Shown piece after piece: positions 16,881-26,199 of a DNA stretch of 64,000 nt. The stretch lies in NCBI RefSeq assembly GCF_000230995.2, contig NC_019973.1:2680001-2744000 (forward strand). The letters are read 5' to 3'. The first letter of the stretch is position 1; the number at the start of each line of letters is the position of its first letter. The notes under the pieces are model-generated. The model saw only the letters and a list, made by a program, of their open reading frames with translations. It ran no database searches and was not told where the DNA came from. The position numbers and the translations under genes were made by a program. Source of the DNA: Mesorhizobium australicum WSM2073. Its GTDB lineage: Bacteria > Pseudomonadota > Alphaproteobacteria > Rhizobiales > Rhizobiaceae.

Positions 16881-17280
16881 CTGGATCAGCGATCCATGCG
16901 ACTTTTGCATGGCTCGTCTGCACGGCCCTTGAGGAGAGTCGACATCGGATGAGGATGTCACTATATAGCGGCGGCTTCGCGGGCTCACGCCTTGAAGCGC
17001 AACGTCATAGGCGGCTGTAGCGACAGCCAGTGAGATTAAGAAACGGACTGGAAGCCGTAAAAGGTAGAAGCAATTGCTCGGAGCGGGAAGACCCCGCCAA
17101 CGGTACAGTCCTTCAGAATCAGAAAATGTTCTTCACCCCTCGATTTCCTTCGGCTCTGTGGACCCTGGACGGCTTCGGCTTGCCGACTGGCCGCGACTCG
17201 GCTCGAATGGGAACATGCATCCTTCGCGGGATGCCGACGCTTATGATTACCAACCGGCTTTGCCGCCAGGGAACAGCAGT
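16881..17280. other. 400-bp stretch without a recognised gene
   Basis: No convincing coding region. CCATGC/GCATGG (16894-16911) and GGCTGT/ACAGCC (around 17013-17028) are small hairpins without T-tracts. The last part should hold the promoter and leader of the DUF768 gene, but I see no clear promoter match. Confidence 0.5.
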
Positions 17281-17532
17281 ATGAGTGAACACGCGATCGA
17301 GTTCTTGCGGGGATGGATCGGCGAAAAGGTCCATTGCCAGTCCCACGCCAGGATCGAGAAGCAGGCCGAGACGTTGGCCCGCGAATGCGCCGCCAAGGCG
17401 GCCGAGGTCGGCATACCGCTGGAGGACATCCAGGAGGAAGTCGGCGACATCCAGGAATTGATCGCTTCCCGGCTCGAGGAAGCGGCCGAGGCCGACGAAA
17501 ACCAGCAGGCCTCAAGCAAAGCCGCGGAATAA
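17281..17532 (+). CDS. DUF768 family protein
   Basis: 83 residues, beginning MSEHAIEFLRGWI and then a long acidic helix (ARECAAKAAEVGIPLEDIQEE). This matches DUF768, a short family found mainly in Mesorhizobium and relatives, of unknown function. No signal peptide or membrane segment. It is cytoplasmic and probably helical throughout. A strong terminator follows immediately. GCAGT is the only weak ribosome-binding site before the ATG. Confidence 0.8.
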   Translation: MSEHAIEFLRGWIGEKVHCQSHARIEKQAETLARECAAKAAEVGIPLEDIQEEVGDIQELIASRLEEAAEADENQQASSKAAE

Positions 17533-17557
17533 CTGCGGGTCAAACCTGTTCGAAACG

Positions 17558-17579
17558 CGCGGGCTTCGGCCCGCGTTTT
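17558..17579 (+). terminator. Rho-independent terminator after the DUF768 gene
   Basis: CGCGGGC (17558-17564), loop TTCG, GCCCGCG (17569-17575), then TTTT. The stable TTCG tetraloop and T-run fit an intrinsic terminator. It lies between convergent genes. Confidence 0.85.
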
Positions 17580-17596
17580 CGTCTCAGCCATTCCTC

Positions 17597-18715
17597 TCAG
17601 CCAAACTTTTCTTCCAGCCAGGCCTTTGGCAGCGCCGGCACGAAATTGCCGTCGCGCCCGGTCATGTCGTCATTGGCGATAAGAGCGTTGAGGATGGATT
17701 CCTCCACCGTCTGAATCACCGCATCGAAGAACGGGTCGATGTCTGTATCGGGGATGAAATCGGCGCTGGCGATGCGGCCGGACAGCCCCAGCGCCGCGGC
17801 GGGATTGGCCGTCGAGAAGGCGAGGAAGATATCGCCCGAACTGTGATAGCCGAAGCCGCCCGTCAAGGCGACGCCGAGCGGCACACGGCGCGCCAATCGC
17901 TTCATCTGATGCGGCAGGAAAGGCGCGTCGGTCGCGATGACGGCGATGATTGAGCCCTTTTCCGCGCGCGACGTGGCTTCGCGGATCGCCGGTTCGGTGA
18001 GTTCGGGCTCGGCGCGCAGGCCGCGAATGGTGAAATTATGCCGCTTGCCGAAATTCGACTGCACGAAGGCGCCGACCGTGTAGGTGCGCCCCTGCCATGC
18101 GACGATGCGCGAGGCCGTGCCGGACCCTGCCTTGAAGCCGAAGGTGATCATGCCGGTGCCGCCGCCGACGCTGCCTTCCTCGACCGGTCCGCCGGCGGCG
18201 CCGTCAAGGGCTTCGGCGACGTGCTCCGACGTTAGATGGTGGCCGTTGATGTCGTTGAGAAATCCGTCATAAGTCTCCGCCGCCACCGGCAGCCCCCAGG
18301 CGCTGTCGATCGCGGCAGGCAGCACCCGGTTCATCCAGCGCAGCGTGCCGTCACGCGAAACACCGCAGGAATGCGTGTTGGTGATGGTGACCGGGAAGTT
18401 GAAGGCGCCGGTTTCCTCGATGATGTGCGAGCCGGTCATCTCGCCATTGCCGTTCTGGCTGAAAATGCCGGCGAAGACCGGGGTGGCCAATTCGGCGCGC
18501 GGCCTCGGCAGGATTGCGGTCACGCCGGTGCGCACCGGCCCCTTGCCGACGATAAGCGGACCATCGCCCGATATCAGCGTCGCATAGCCTACAGCGACGC
18601 CGGGCACGTCGGTGATCGCGTTGAACGGCCCGGGCGTTCCGTCGAAGCCGATGGTGAAGCTTCGCGCACGCGGCTTGCCGGACGGCGTTGCCAGATGGTG
18701 CGGATTGTCGATCAT
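17597..18715 (-). CDS. P1 family (DmpA-like) peptidase
   Basis: 372 residues. The family (DmpA, BapA) consists of N-terminal-nucleophile enzymes that cut themselves and then release N-terminal D- or L-amino acids or beta-peptides. The autocleavage region is seen as VGGGTGMITFGFKAGSGTASR, with the new N-terminal Ser at about position 202, plus the conserved NTHSCGV and TGGFGYHSSGDIF. It starts four bases after the stop of xseA on the same strand and is likely cotranscribed with it, although the functions are unrelated. No signal peptide, so it should be cytoplasmic. Confidence 0.9.
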   Translation of the reverse strand: MIDNPHHLATPSGKPRARSFTIGFDGTPGPFNAITDVPGVAVGYATLISGDGPLIVGKGPVRTGVTAILPRPRAELATPVFAGIFSQNGNGEMTGSHIIEETGAFNFPVTITNTHSCGVSRDGTLRWMNRVLPAAIDSAWGLPVAAETYDGFLNDINGHHLTSEHVAEALDGAAGGPVEEGSVGGGTGMITFGFKAGSGTASRIVAWQGRTYTVGAFVQSNFGKRHNFTIRGLRAEPELTEPAIREATSRAEKGSIIAVIATDAPFLPHQMKRLARRVPLGVALTGGFGYHSSGDIFLAFSTANPAAALGLSGRIASADFIPDTDIDPFFDAVIQTVEESILNALIANDDMTGRDGNFVPALPKAWLEEKFG

Positions 18716-18719
18716 GCTC

Positions 18720-20351
18720 TTAGAACAAGGATCCCTGATTGCCGGGTTCCTTTGCCTTTGCCGCCGGTCTGGCCACGGGCTTTGGCCGCGCCGCGCCACT
18801 GGTTGCCACCGCATCCGCCGTGCCATCGGCGAACTCCAGCGACAGCGCCATCCCCGACACCACGTCGGCGGCCTGCTTGATGACCGCGCCGTCGGCATCC
18901 TTCACCAGCGCGAAGCCGCGCGCCAGGACGGCCTTGTGCGAAAGCGTCGCCATCAGCCGGTCGGCCTGGACGATGCGGCCGCGCAACCGCTCCAGCCTGA
19001 GCAGCATCGCCTGGCCGCCGCGTCTCGTCAAAGCCGTCAGAAGATCCCTCTGCACACGTTGGCGCCGGGCTGTCGGCTCGATCGTGATGCGGCCCTGCAG
19101 CAAAGCCAATTGCTGCCTGTGCCGCTGCAGCGATGCCTTGGCGCATTTTGGCAACTGATCCGCGGCACGATTGAGCTCCGCGCGCCGGCTTCTGGCCAGA
19201 GTGCGCAGCGCCCCTTGCGCCCGCAAAAGGCTACGGTCGTTGGTGCGCCGCGCTTCGGCAATCCGCTGCGACAGCATTGCCGGCGTCAATTTTACAGCGA
19301 AGAATCGCGCCCGCTTGCGCTCGGTGGAAACCATCAGGCCACGACCGAGCCTCGATGTCGCCTCGTCCAGGCGCCGGCGCGGCAGCGCCAGCAATTGATC
19401 GGGCGAGGGCAGCGCACGCGCCGCCGCACGGGCTGCCTGCCGCTTGCGTTCGAAATTGCGCAAGACGGCGGCCTTGAGCCGCGCGCCGAGGCTGGCCAGC
19501 GTCGCTTCGAGGTCAGCCTTCACCGGCACGGCGATTTCGGCCGCGCCCGTCGGTGTCGGCGCCCGCACATCCGCGACAAGGTCGATCAGCGTCCAGTCGG
19601 TTTCGTGGCCGACAGCCGAAATCACCGGAATGCCCGAGGCGGCGACGGCGCGGGCGAGTGCCTCGTCGTTGAAGCCCCACAGATCTTCCAGGCTGCCGCC
19701 GCCGCGCGCCACGATCAGCAGATCGGGGCGCTGAATGGGGCTGTCCCATGCCAGCGCGTTGAAACCGGTGACGGCACTGGTCACTTCCGCACTCGCCGTG
19801 TCGCCTTGAACCCGCACGGGCCAGACCAGCACATGCAGTGGAAAGCGGTCCTTGATGCGATGGATGATGTCGCGGATGACCGAGCCGGTCGGCGAGGTGA
19901 CCACGCCGATGACGCGTGGCATGAACGGCAGCCGGCGTTTGCGCACCGCATCGAAAAGCCCCTCCGCCTGCAGCCGGCGTTTGCGCTCCTCCAGCAGCGC
20001 CATCAGCGCCCCGGCGCCGGCCGGCTCGAGATTGTCGATGACGATCTGGTAGTTGGACTTGCCGGGATAGGTGGTGAGCTTGCCGGTGGCGATCACCTCC
20101 ATCCCTTCCTCGGGACGGAATTTCAGCCGGCTCATCGTGCCTTTCCAGACCACGGCGTCGAGCCGCGCACGGTCGTCCTTGAGCGCGAAATAAGCATGGC
20201 CGGAGGAATGCGGCCCACGATAACCTGAGATTTCGCCGCGCACCCGCACATTGCCGAAGACGTCCTCGACCGTGCGCTTCAGCGCGCCTGATATTTCGCT
20301 CACCGTGTATTCGGTGGCGTTGGTGCGTGATTCGGATGCTGCTTCGCTCAT
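18720..20351 (-). CDS. xseA: Exodeoxyribonuclease VII large subunit
   Basis: 543 residues, slightly longer than the E. coli protein. An N-terminal OB fold ([30 protein letters not shown]) binds single-stranded DNA. The catalytic core has [33 protein letters not shown] and [10 protein letters not shown], the signature of the family. A long coiled coil and a basic Pro/Ala/Lys tail follow. With XseB (not in the window) it degrades single-stranded DNA from both ends in repair. The P1 peptidase gene follows almost without a gap. Confidence 0.95.
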   Translation of the reverse strand: MSEAASESRTNATEYTVSEISGALKRTVEDVFGNVRVRGEISGYRGPHSSGHAYFALKDDRARLDAVVWKGTMSRLKFRPEEGMEVIATGKLTTYPGKSNYQIVIDNLEPAGAGALMALLEERKRRLQAEGLFDAVRKRRLPFMPRVIGVVTSPTGSVIRDIIHRIKDRFPLHVLVWPVRVQGDTASAEVTSAVTGFNALAWDSPIQRPDLLIVARGGGSLEDLWGFNDEALARAVAASGIPVISAVGHETDWTLIDLVADVRAPTPTGAAEIAVPVKADLEATLASLGARLKAAVLRNFERKRQAARAAARALPSPDQLLALPRRRLDEATSRLGRGLMVSTERKRARFFAVKLTPAMLSQRIAEARRTNDRSLLRAQGALRTLARSRRAELNRAADQLPKCAKASLQRHRQQLALLQGRITIEPTARRQRVQRDLLTALTRRGGQAMLLRLERLRGRIVQADRLMATLSHKAVLARGFALVKDADGAVIKQAADVVSGMALSLEFADGTADAVATSGAARPKPVARPAAKAKEPGNQGSLF

Positions 20352-20424
20352 CGGTCGATTGGGGGCCGGTTGGACGCCGCCGTCAAGGCGGCCGTGTCAG
20401 GCCCGATAGTCATGACCCGGTTTT

Positions 20425-21381
20425 TTACCAGCCCGGCAGGATCTGGCTCGGCTTGCTTCGCTTCATCTTGGCGAAGGCGAGGGCCGCGAAATCGAACGTT
20501 CCCGTCTCCTCGCCGAGCGGCACCGAGATGTTGTCCAGGCTTTCCGAGATGTGGCGGGCAAGCGCATCGACGATCTCCGGCCGCGAGGTCTGGCCGCGCA
20601 TGATGCCGATGCGGCAGTCGGGCAGGGCGCCGAAGCCGTCCGCCTCGCCCAGCACCCGCATGCCGGGCCTGAGCGCGCATTCCGGCAGCACCGAGATCGC
20701 CAGCCCCGACAGCACGGCGGCGGTGATCACGGTCGCTGAGAAACTGGTGAACAGGATGCGGTAGTCGCGGTTCTGCTGGTCCAACACGTCGACCGCGGCG
20801 CGCCTCCAGATGCAGTTCGGCCGGCCGAAGGCCATCGGCAGCGTCTCCTGTTCATGTGTCGCATGGTTGGCCGAGGAGACCCAGAGCAGCGGTTCACGCC
20901 GCACCACCTCCGACTGGCCGCGCACATCATTGTGCGTCACCAGCGCTAGGTCGAGATTGCCGCGCTTGATGTGCTCGACCAGCCCCGGCGTCGGTTCGCA
21001 GATGACGGTCAGTTCGACGCGCGGATTGGAGCGCGTGAACCGTGCCATGATCTCGGGCAGGAAACGGTCCGCATAATCGTCAGGCGTGCCGATGCGGATC
21101 GTGCCTTCGAGCCTCTGGTCATCGAAGGCTGCGAGCGTTTCGCGGTTGAGATAGAGCAATCGCCTTGCGTAGGAGAGCAGTTTGTCGCCTTCCTCCGTCA
21201 GCCTGTTCGAGCGCCCCTCCTTCTCGAACAGCGGCTTGCCGATCCGCTCCTCCAGCCGCCGCATCTGCATCGACACCGCCGACTGGGTGCGGTGCACTTC
21301 TTCCGCAGCGCGGGTGAAGCTGCCGGTATCGGCAATCGAGATGAAGGTCTGCAATTGATCGAGATCGAGCGGCGCTTTCAT
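20425..21381 (-). CDS. LysR family transcriptional regulator
   Basis: 318 residues. The N-terminal winged helix (6-65: FISIADTGSFTRAAEEVHRTQSAVSMQ) is a textbook LysR DNA-binding domain. The effector-binding domain covers about 92-300. It diverges from the DUF1127 gene across 233 bases, which also hold a palindromic rhizobial-type element. The target genes cannot be named; autoregulation and control of the DUF1127 gene are possible. It lies 73 bases upstream of xseA on the same strand. Confidence 0.9.
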   Translation of the reverse strand: MKAPLDLDQLQTFISIADTGSFTRAAEEVHRTQSAVSMQMRRLEERIGKPLFEKEGRSNRLTEEGDKLLSYARRLLYLNRETLAAFDDQRLEGTIRIGTPDDYADRFLPEIMARFTRSNPRVELTVICEPTPGLVEHIKRGNLDLALVTHNDVRGQSEVVRREPLLWVSSANHATHEQETLPMAFGRPNCIWRRAAVDVLDQQNRDYRILFTSFSATVITAAVLSGLAISVLPECALRPGMRVLGEADGFGALPDCRIGIMRGQTSRPEIVDALARHISESLDNISVPLGEETGTFDFAALAFAKMKRSKPSQILPGW

Positions 21382-21480
21382 CGGTCCAATCCATCACTGC
21401 TGTTGATATTAAAGATTAGAAACATTCGTTGGATTAATCAATTGGTCGATGGCAAATTGGCATTGTCCAAATGAAAGCCC

Positions 21481-21528
21481 ATGCATGTCGCCCAAAAGTG
21501 GACACCGGTTTGGGACGACGACATGCAT
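21481..21528. repeat. 48-bp palindromic intergenic element (ATGCATGTCG arms)
   Basis: Outer arms ATGCATGTCG (21481-21490) and CGACATGCAT (21519-21528) are perfectly complementary; inner arms CCCAAA (21491-21496) and TTTGGG (21509-21514) form a second stem. On the minus strand the core reads AAACCGGTGTCCACTTTT, matching 14 of 18 positions of the core at 4776-4820. It lies between the lysR and DUF1127 starts, where it could act on either transcript. Confidence 0.75.
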
Positions 21529-21614
21529 CTCTAGAATTGTATTGAGACCGGAACGGTCGCTGTCGCCAGCGCCGATCGTCGGGTTTCGTCCGTTCGAGTC
21601 TGAAGGAGACCGAC

Positions 21615-21905
21615 ATGACCACGATCGATTTCGCCACCGAGACCTCGCGCATCACCTCGCGTCCGGCCGTTGCGACGCGCGTGGCCAACATTGTCTCCAA
21701 CGCCTACCGCGCCTGGAAAAACCGCCGGGCCTTCTACCGCCTTGGCGAGATGTCGGACGCAGAACTCGCCGATATCGGCCTCACGCGCGCCGACCTTTGT
21801 GTCGCCATCGACGTGCCGTTTGGCCGCGATCCCACGGTAATCCTGCGTGAAATTACCAGCGATCGCGTCGAAACGATCGAGGAAATCGCCCGCAAGGTGG
21901 CCTGA
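21615..21905 (+). CDS. DUF1127 domain-containing protein
   Basis: 96 residues. The DUF1127 (YjiS-like) core lies in the middle: AYRAWKNRRAFYRLGEMSDAELADIGLTRADL, about residues 32-64. It is a short, arginine-rich motif abundant in Rhizobiales. Extensions on both sides make this one of the longer forms. No membrane segment. The start has GAAGGAGA upstream, a strong ribosome-binding site. Some relatives have been linked to RNA handling and stress or phosphate responses; nothing here identifies the role. An intrinsic terminator follows. Confidence 0.85.
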   Translation: MTTIDFATETSRITSRPAVATRVANIVSNAYRAWKNRRAFYRLGEMSDAELADIGLTRADLCVAIDVPFGRDPTVILREITSDRVETIEEIARKVA

Positions 21906-22010
21906 TTGGTTCAGCTTCGGTTGCGTTGAACCCTTTCACGGTTCAGCGCGACCAAGGTTCTGCAGGCTCCCCACTCCCTGCCGGTTCCCCGCCGGCCTGC
22001 CTGCACGCTG

Positions 22011-22041
22011 CCCGGTCCTCCCAAGGACCGGGCTTTTCTTT
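22011..22041 (+). terminator. Rho-independent terminator after the DUF1127 gene
   Basis: CCCGGTCCT (22011-22019) pairs with AGGACCGGG (22024-22032) across a four-base loop, followed by CTTTTCTTT. A strong intrinsic terminator facing the convergent DUF937 gene. Confidence 0.88.
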
Positions 22042-22064
22042 AAGGTTTACCGAAGGCCGGGCGG

Positions 22065-23090
22065 CTACCGCCGGTCCATGTCCCGCTTGAACTGGTCGAA
22101 GATCGTTTCCACGCCCTTCTGGTATTCGTCGCGCTGCTGGGCGCCGGTCTGGAACATCTTGCCGAAAATGTCGTCGAACGGGTTCCTTGGCCGTCCGCTC
22201 GGATTGGCTTGGGGCTGTGGTGCCTGGCGCCGCTGCGGTTGCGGCGCTTCAGGTTGCGGCGCCGGCTGCCCGCCGGGCATCCCGAGGCCGCCGCCTCCAC
22301 TTTGCCGCAGCATCTCCTCGAAGATTTTCCCCAGCGGGTTGTCGCCGTAGGGGCTCTGTGTCTGCTGGGACTGGGGCCGGCTTTGTGGTTGCTGCGGCGC
22401 GCCGCCACCGAACATGTCCTGCAGCACCTTGCCGAGCGGATTGTCGCCATAGGGGTTGGGCGCCGGCTGCGGCTGGCTTTGCGGCTGCGGTGAGCCGCCA
22501 CCGAACATGTCCTGCAAGACCTTGCCAAGCGGGTTGTCCATGGGGTTCTGAGGCGGTGGCGCCTGGCGCTGTTGCGGCGCCGGCGTGCCGCCTTGCCGCA
22601 TCATCTGCTCGATGATCTCGCCCAGTGGATTGTTGCCGCCGCCGCCAAGACCAGCCGCTGCCTGCATCTGGTTTGTCGTCTGCTTGAACAGTCCGCCCAT
22701 TACCATCGAGGCGATAGCAGGCAGCATCTGCTGCAAGATCTGCTGGCTGACGCCGCTCGCCTGCGCGGCCTGGCTGGCCACGGCGCGCGACAGGTCTTTC
22801 GAACCGAACAGATGTCCCAGAATGCCGTTGCCCTCGTCGACGCCTTGCGGCGAGAAGGCGCGCGTGGCGTCCTCGAAATACTTGGCGTGCTGGCCGCTTG
22901 CCATCGCCGTCATGAAGGCGCCGAGCCCATAGGGATCGGCGGTGTTGCGTTGCAACCCTTGTGAAAAGGCTGGCAGCAGTGCGGCGACCGCCGCCTGCGT
23001 CTGTTGCAGCGAAAGCCCGTATTGCTGGGCAAGCGCCTGCATGCCGTTGCCGTTCTGGGCCTGCGCCAGCATGTCGAACAAGGTAGGCAT
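22065..23090 (-). CDS. DUF937 domain-containing protein with Pro/Gln-rich repeats
   Basis: 341 residues from ATG 23090 (GGAG upstream). Residues 1 to about 130 match DUF937 (MPTLFDMLAQAQ, LAQQYGLSLQQTQAAVAALLPAF, ILGHLFGSKDLSRAVASQAA), a bacterial family of unknown function related to YidB. The C-terminal half alternates Pro/Gln-rich linkers with copies of a short helix, NPLGKVLQDMFGGG, in variants at four to five places; the final one reads NPFDDIFGKMF. No signal peptide. The repeats look like multiple copies of one binding helix on a flexible chain. It is the gene after gshA on the same strand. Confidence 0.85.
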   Translation of the reverse strand: MPTLFDMLAQAQNGNGMQALAQQYGLSLQQTQAAVAALLPAFSQGLQRNTADPYGLGAFMTAMASGQHAKYFEDATRAFSPQGVDEGNGILGHLFGSKDLSRAVASQAAQASGVSQQILQQMLPAIASMVMGGLFKQTTNQMQAAAGLGGGGNNPLGEIIEQMMRQGGTPAPQQRQAPPPQNPMDNPLGKVLQDMFGGGSPQPQSQPQPAPNPYGDNPLGKVLQDMFGGGAPQQPQSRPQSQQTQSPYGDNPLGKIFEEMLRQSGGGGLGMPGGQPAPQPEAPQPQRRQAPQPQANPSGRPRNPFDDIFGKMFQTGAQQRDEYQKGVETIFDQFKRDMDRR

Positions 23091-23180
23091 CGGCTTCTCC
23101 TCCGGGAAATCCTCGAAAGAGAGCCTAATTCGTTTCAGCGCCCGATTGAAGTTACTTTTGCCACCCGCCATGGCTCGCGG

Positions 23181-24554
23181 TTAATAGGCATACTCCATGA
23201 ACACCGGCTCGATCGAGCCGCCCCAGCGCGTGTGGTAGGCCGACAGCATCTCCTCCGCAGTGGTGGTGCCGCGCGCCACGACCTCGTCGAGCGTGTTGAG
23301 GAACGAGGTTTCGTCGTAGCCGTCACGGTTCTTCTTGCCGCGGTTCTTCAACCCCGTGCGCGAAATGGCCATGACGTCGCGGGCGACCTCGCGCAACGTC
23401 GTGTTGCGGAAGGGCGCGGCAATGCCGAGCTCCGGCACGGCGTTGCGCATGGCCAGGACTTCCTTGTAGGTCCAGCTCGACGTCAACGCCTCGGCCGCGT
23501 CGAGTGCCACCTCGTCGTAGAGCAGCCCGACCCAGAAGGCCGGCAGCGCGCAGATGCGCCGCCAGGGACCGCCATCGGCGCCGCGCATTTCAAGGAAACG
23601 CTTGAGCCGCACGTCCGGGAACAGCGTCGACAGATGGTTCGCCCAGTCGCCCATCGTCGGCAGCCCGTCCGGCACTTCATTGCGCGCGGCCCCGGCCATG
23701 AACTGGCGGAAGGTGATATGCGTCATGTCGTGATAACGGCCATCGCGAATGACGAAATACATCGGCACGTCGAGTGCCCATTCGACATAGTCGGCGAAAC
23801 CGAAATCGGGCGAGAAGCAGAATTCGAGCAGGCCCGAGCGCTGGTTGTCGGTGTCGCGCCAGATGTCGCCGCGCCAGCTCTGCAGCCCGTTCGGCCGGCT
23901 GTCGGTGAAGGGCGAGTTGGCGAACAGTGCGGTCGACAGCGGCTGCAGCTTCAGCGACACCTGCATCTTGCGGCGCATGTCGGCCTCGCTCTCGAAGTCG
24001 AGGTTCACCTGGATCGTGCAGGTGCGGTACATCATGTCGAGGCCCTTGGTGCCGACCTTGGGCATGTAGCGCGTCATGATCTCATAGCGCGACTTCGGCA
24101 TTTTCGGTGTCTCGGCCAACGACCATTTCGGGCTGCCGCCGAGGCCGAGGAAGCGGATGCCCATCGGCTCGGCGATCTCGCGCACCTGCGCCAGATGGGC
24201 GTTGCCCTCGCGGCAGGTCTGGTGGATCGTCTCCAGCGGCGCGCCGGAAAGCTCGAACTGGCCGCCGGGCTCGAGCGAAATTGCCCCCTGGCCCGTCGGT
24301 TCGACCAAGCCGATGATGCGGCCGTCATCCATGATCGGATCCCAGCCAAGCTTGTTCTGCATGCCTTCAAGGATGGCGCGGATGCCGCGTTCACCACCAT
24401 AGGGCACCGGTGCGTTGCCATCGACATAGAACGGGAATTTCTCGTGCTCGGTGCCGATGCGCCATTTTTCGCGCGGCTTGTTGCCTTCGGCCAGGTGCTC
24501 GACAAGCTCGTCTATGCCTTCGATGGGCCGGAAATCGGTTGTGTCGCGCGCCAT
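23181..24554 (-). CDS. gshA: Glutamate-cysteine ligase (plant/alphaproteobacterial type)
   Basis: 457 residues, the usual length for class-3 glutamate-cysteine ligases (GCS2). The enzyme makes gamma-glutamylcysteine from glutamate, cysteine and ATP, the first step to glutathione. Visible signatures include WRIGTEHEKF near residue 32, EPGGQFELSGAP, MYRTCTIQVNLDF, FANSPF and FLEMRGADGG. I chose ATG 24554 because alignment of this family begins at ARDTTDF; an open extension to 24641 has no family similarity. gshB is not in the window. Confidence 0.93.
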   Translation of the reverse strand: MARDTTDFRPIEGIDELVEHLAEGNKPREKWRIGTEHEKFPFYVDGNAPVPYGGERGIRAILEGMQNKLGWDPIMDDGRIIGLVEPTGQGAISLEPGGQFELSGAPLETIHQTCREGNAHLAQVREIAEPMGIRFLGLGGSPKWSLAETPKMPKSRYEIMTRYMPKVGTKGLDMMYRTCTIQVNLDFESEADMRRKMQVSLKLQPLSTALFANSPFTDSRPNGLQSWRGDIWRDTDNQRSGLLEFCFSPDFGFADYVEWALDVPMYFVIRDGRYHDMTHITFRQFMAGAARNEVPDGLPTMGDWANHLSTLFPDVRLKRFLEMRGADGGPWRRICALPAFWVGLLYDEVALDAAEALTSSWTYKEVLAMRNAVPELGIAAPFRNTTLREVARDVMAISRTGLKNRGKKNRDGYDETSFLNTLDEVVARGTTTAEEMLSAYHTRWGGSIEPVFMEYAY

Positions 24555-24698
24555 TCTCAAGCCCTCAAAGGCGGTTGGACCACCGCCGGCGCTAAATGGA
24601 CGAAATGTCAGTAGCCGATCAAGCGAAAAATCCTGAGCCACAGGTCAAGAGGAATTGAAGGCCACGCCCAGCAAACACCTCTTGCAAGAGACAGAGCA

Positions 24699-25433
24699 CT
24701 ACCAGTCGCCGATTGTTGCCTGCATCACCGCAAGCGCTGCCACGGCCGCCGTGTCGGCACGCAGGATACGCGGCCCGAGCGGAATGGCGGTCACGAAGGG
24801 AAGCGCGCGCAGCATCTTGCGCTCCTCGTCGGAAAAGCCGCCCTCGGGCCCGACCAGCAGGGCGAGCTTCTTCTCCTTCACCGTCTGCAATGCTGGCAGT
24901 GGGTTGTTGGTCGAGGCGTCCTCGTCGCAGAAGATCAACCGGCGTTCCTTGTCCCAGCCGGTCAGCAGGCGCTCGAATTTTTCCGCGTCGCGCACTTCTG
25001 GCACCGCCAGGATGCCGCATTGTTCGGCAGCCTCGACGACATTGGCGCGCAGGCGATCGAGCGACGGCTTGGCCACCTGCGTGTGCTGGGTGATGACCGG
25101 CTGCAGGACGCCGGCGCCCATCTCGACCGCCTTCTGCACGAGATAATCCAGCCGGCCCTGCTTCAGCGGTGCGAAGCAATAGACCAGGTCAGGCAAAGGC
25201 GGCTGCGGCCTTTGCAGCGCCAGCACTTTCAGCCGCACCGAGCGCTTCGATTTCGCTGATATCGCGGCCGACCACTCGCCGTCGCGGCCATTGAAGACAA
25301 GGATCTCGGCGCCTTCGGCGAGCCGCAGCACATGCAGGAGATAATGGCTCTGCTGCTGGCCGGGTTCGACCTCGATGTCCAGTCCGAGGTCGTCGGGCAC
25401 GAACAGACGTTGCATCTTGTAGTTGGCGCGCAT
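24699..25433 (-). CDS. rsmE: 16S rRNA (uracil1498-N3)-methyltransferase
   Basis: 244 residues from ATG 25433. RsmE methylates N3 of U1498 in 16S rRNA using S-adenosylmethionine. Family features are QRLFVPDD at the N-terminus (PUA-like part), HYLLHVLRL, and the SPOUT-fold knot ([13 protein letters not shown] and [13 protein letters not shown]) that holds the cofactor. It sits 31 bases after a conserved hypothetical gene and 144 bases before gshA, all on the minus strand. Confidence 0.95.
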   Translation of the reverse strand: MRANYKMQRLFVPDDLGLDIEVEPGQQQSHYLLHVLRLAEGAEILVFNGRDGEWSAAISAKSKRSVRLKVLALQRPQPPLPDLVYCFAPLKQGRLDYLVQKAVEMGAGVLQPVITQHTQVAKPSLDRLRANVVEAAEQCGILAVPEVRDAEKFERLLTGWDKERRLIFCDEDASTNNPLPALQTVKEKKLALLVGPEGGFSDEERKMLRALPFVTAIPLGPRILRADTAAVAALAVMQATIGDW

Positions 25434-25464
25434 GGCCGAGGAATGGGCGAGGCGGCCGCCGGCG

Positions 25465-26112
25465 TCAAGCCTTGGCGGAGGGATGCCACACAGGCTGAAA
25501 GCCGTGACGCAGGATGGCAACCGTCGTTTCCGGGGTCAGCAGCACCAGCGTCTCGTCCTCGAACCGACCCAGGCTGGTAGGCGGGCCGTATCCGGCAAAA
25601 GACCATGGCAACGCCTTGCCGTGGCACAAGGCGTAGGTGCTGCCGCCGGTTGCGATCATCGCGCCGTCGGGCAGGCGGGCAAGCGCGTCCATCGCGACGG
25701 CAGGCCGTTTGCCACCCGACGCCAACCGCTCCTTGTGCAGCCGTTTGTCCACCTGCGGCGCGCGCGGCTCGGCAATGACGAAGGCTTGGCCGAAGCGCCT
25801 GACAAAATCCCTGGCTCGTTCGCGCTGGCAAAAGAAGCAGGGACGATGCCCGGCGGCGAGCGCCGTCACCTCGTCGAGGAAGAACAGTTCGGTCCAGCCG
25901 GCCTTGCCATCGGCCCGGTTGCGGCCCATCGGCTCGCGCCGCACATTGCGGAATTGGCACACGCAGATGATCCAGGCCTGAAGCGCCCAGCGCTTTTTCA
26001 GGAGCGTCTTTGTCGCGGGGTCGTGGATGATGCCGCGATTGCCGGTGAACAGGCCGCGCTCCGGCACGGCATGAATGGCGCCGAACGGATCGACCCGGTT
26101 CTGCAGTGGCAT
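25465..26112 (-). CDS. Conserved hypothetical protein with CxxC-like metal site
   Basis: 215 residues; I recognise it as a conserved protein of alphaproteobacteria without a described function. The N-terminal part has [19 protein letters not shown], then [17 protein letters not shown]. The middle has [18 protein letters not shown], which resembles in layout the zinc-binding end of the Ada methyl-acceptor domain; this similarity is weak and only by eye. The C-terminal third includes [22 protein letters not shown]. No signal peptide or membrane segment. It precedes rsmE and probably shares its transcript. ATG 26112 was preferred over an upstream TTG-type extension. Confidence 0.75.
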   Translation of the reverse strand: MPLQNRVDPFGAIHAVPERGLFTGNRGIIHDPATKTLLKKRWALQAWIICVCQFRNVRREPMGRNRADGKAGWTELFFLDEVTALAAGHRPCFFCQRERARDFVRRFGQAFVIAEPRAPQVDKRLHKERLASGGKRPAVAMDALARLPDGAMIATGGSTYALCHGKALPWSFAGYGPPTSLGRFEDETLVLLTPETTVAILRHGFQPVWHPSAKA

Positions 26113-26199
26113 GGTTTTCTCCTGGGATACGCATCTTGGCTGCGATACTGGCGGCATGATATCGCTGGTTTCCTCGTTTTCATGTCAGCAGGGTTTGCC

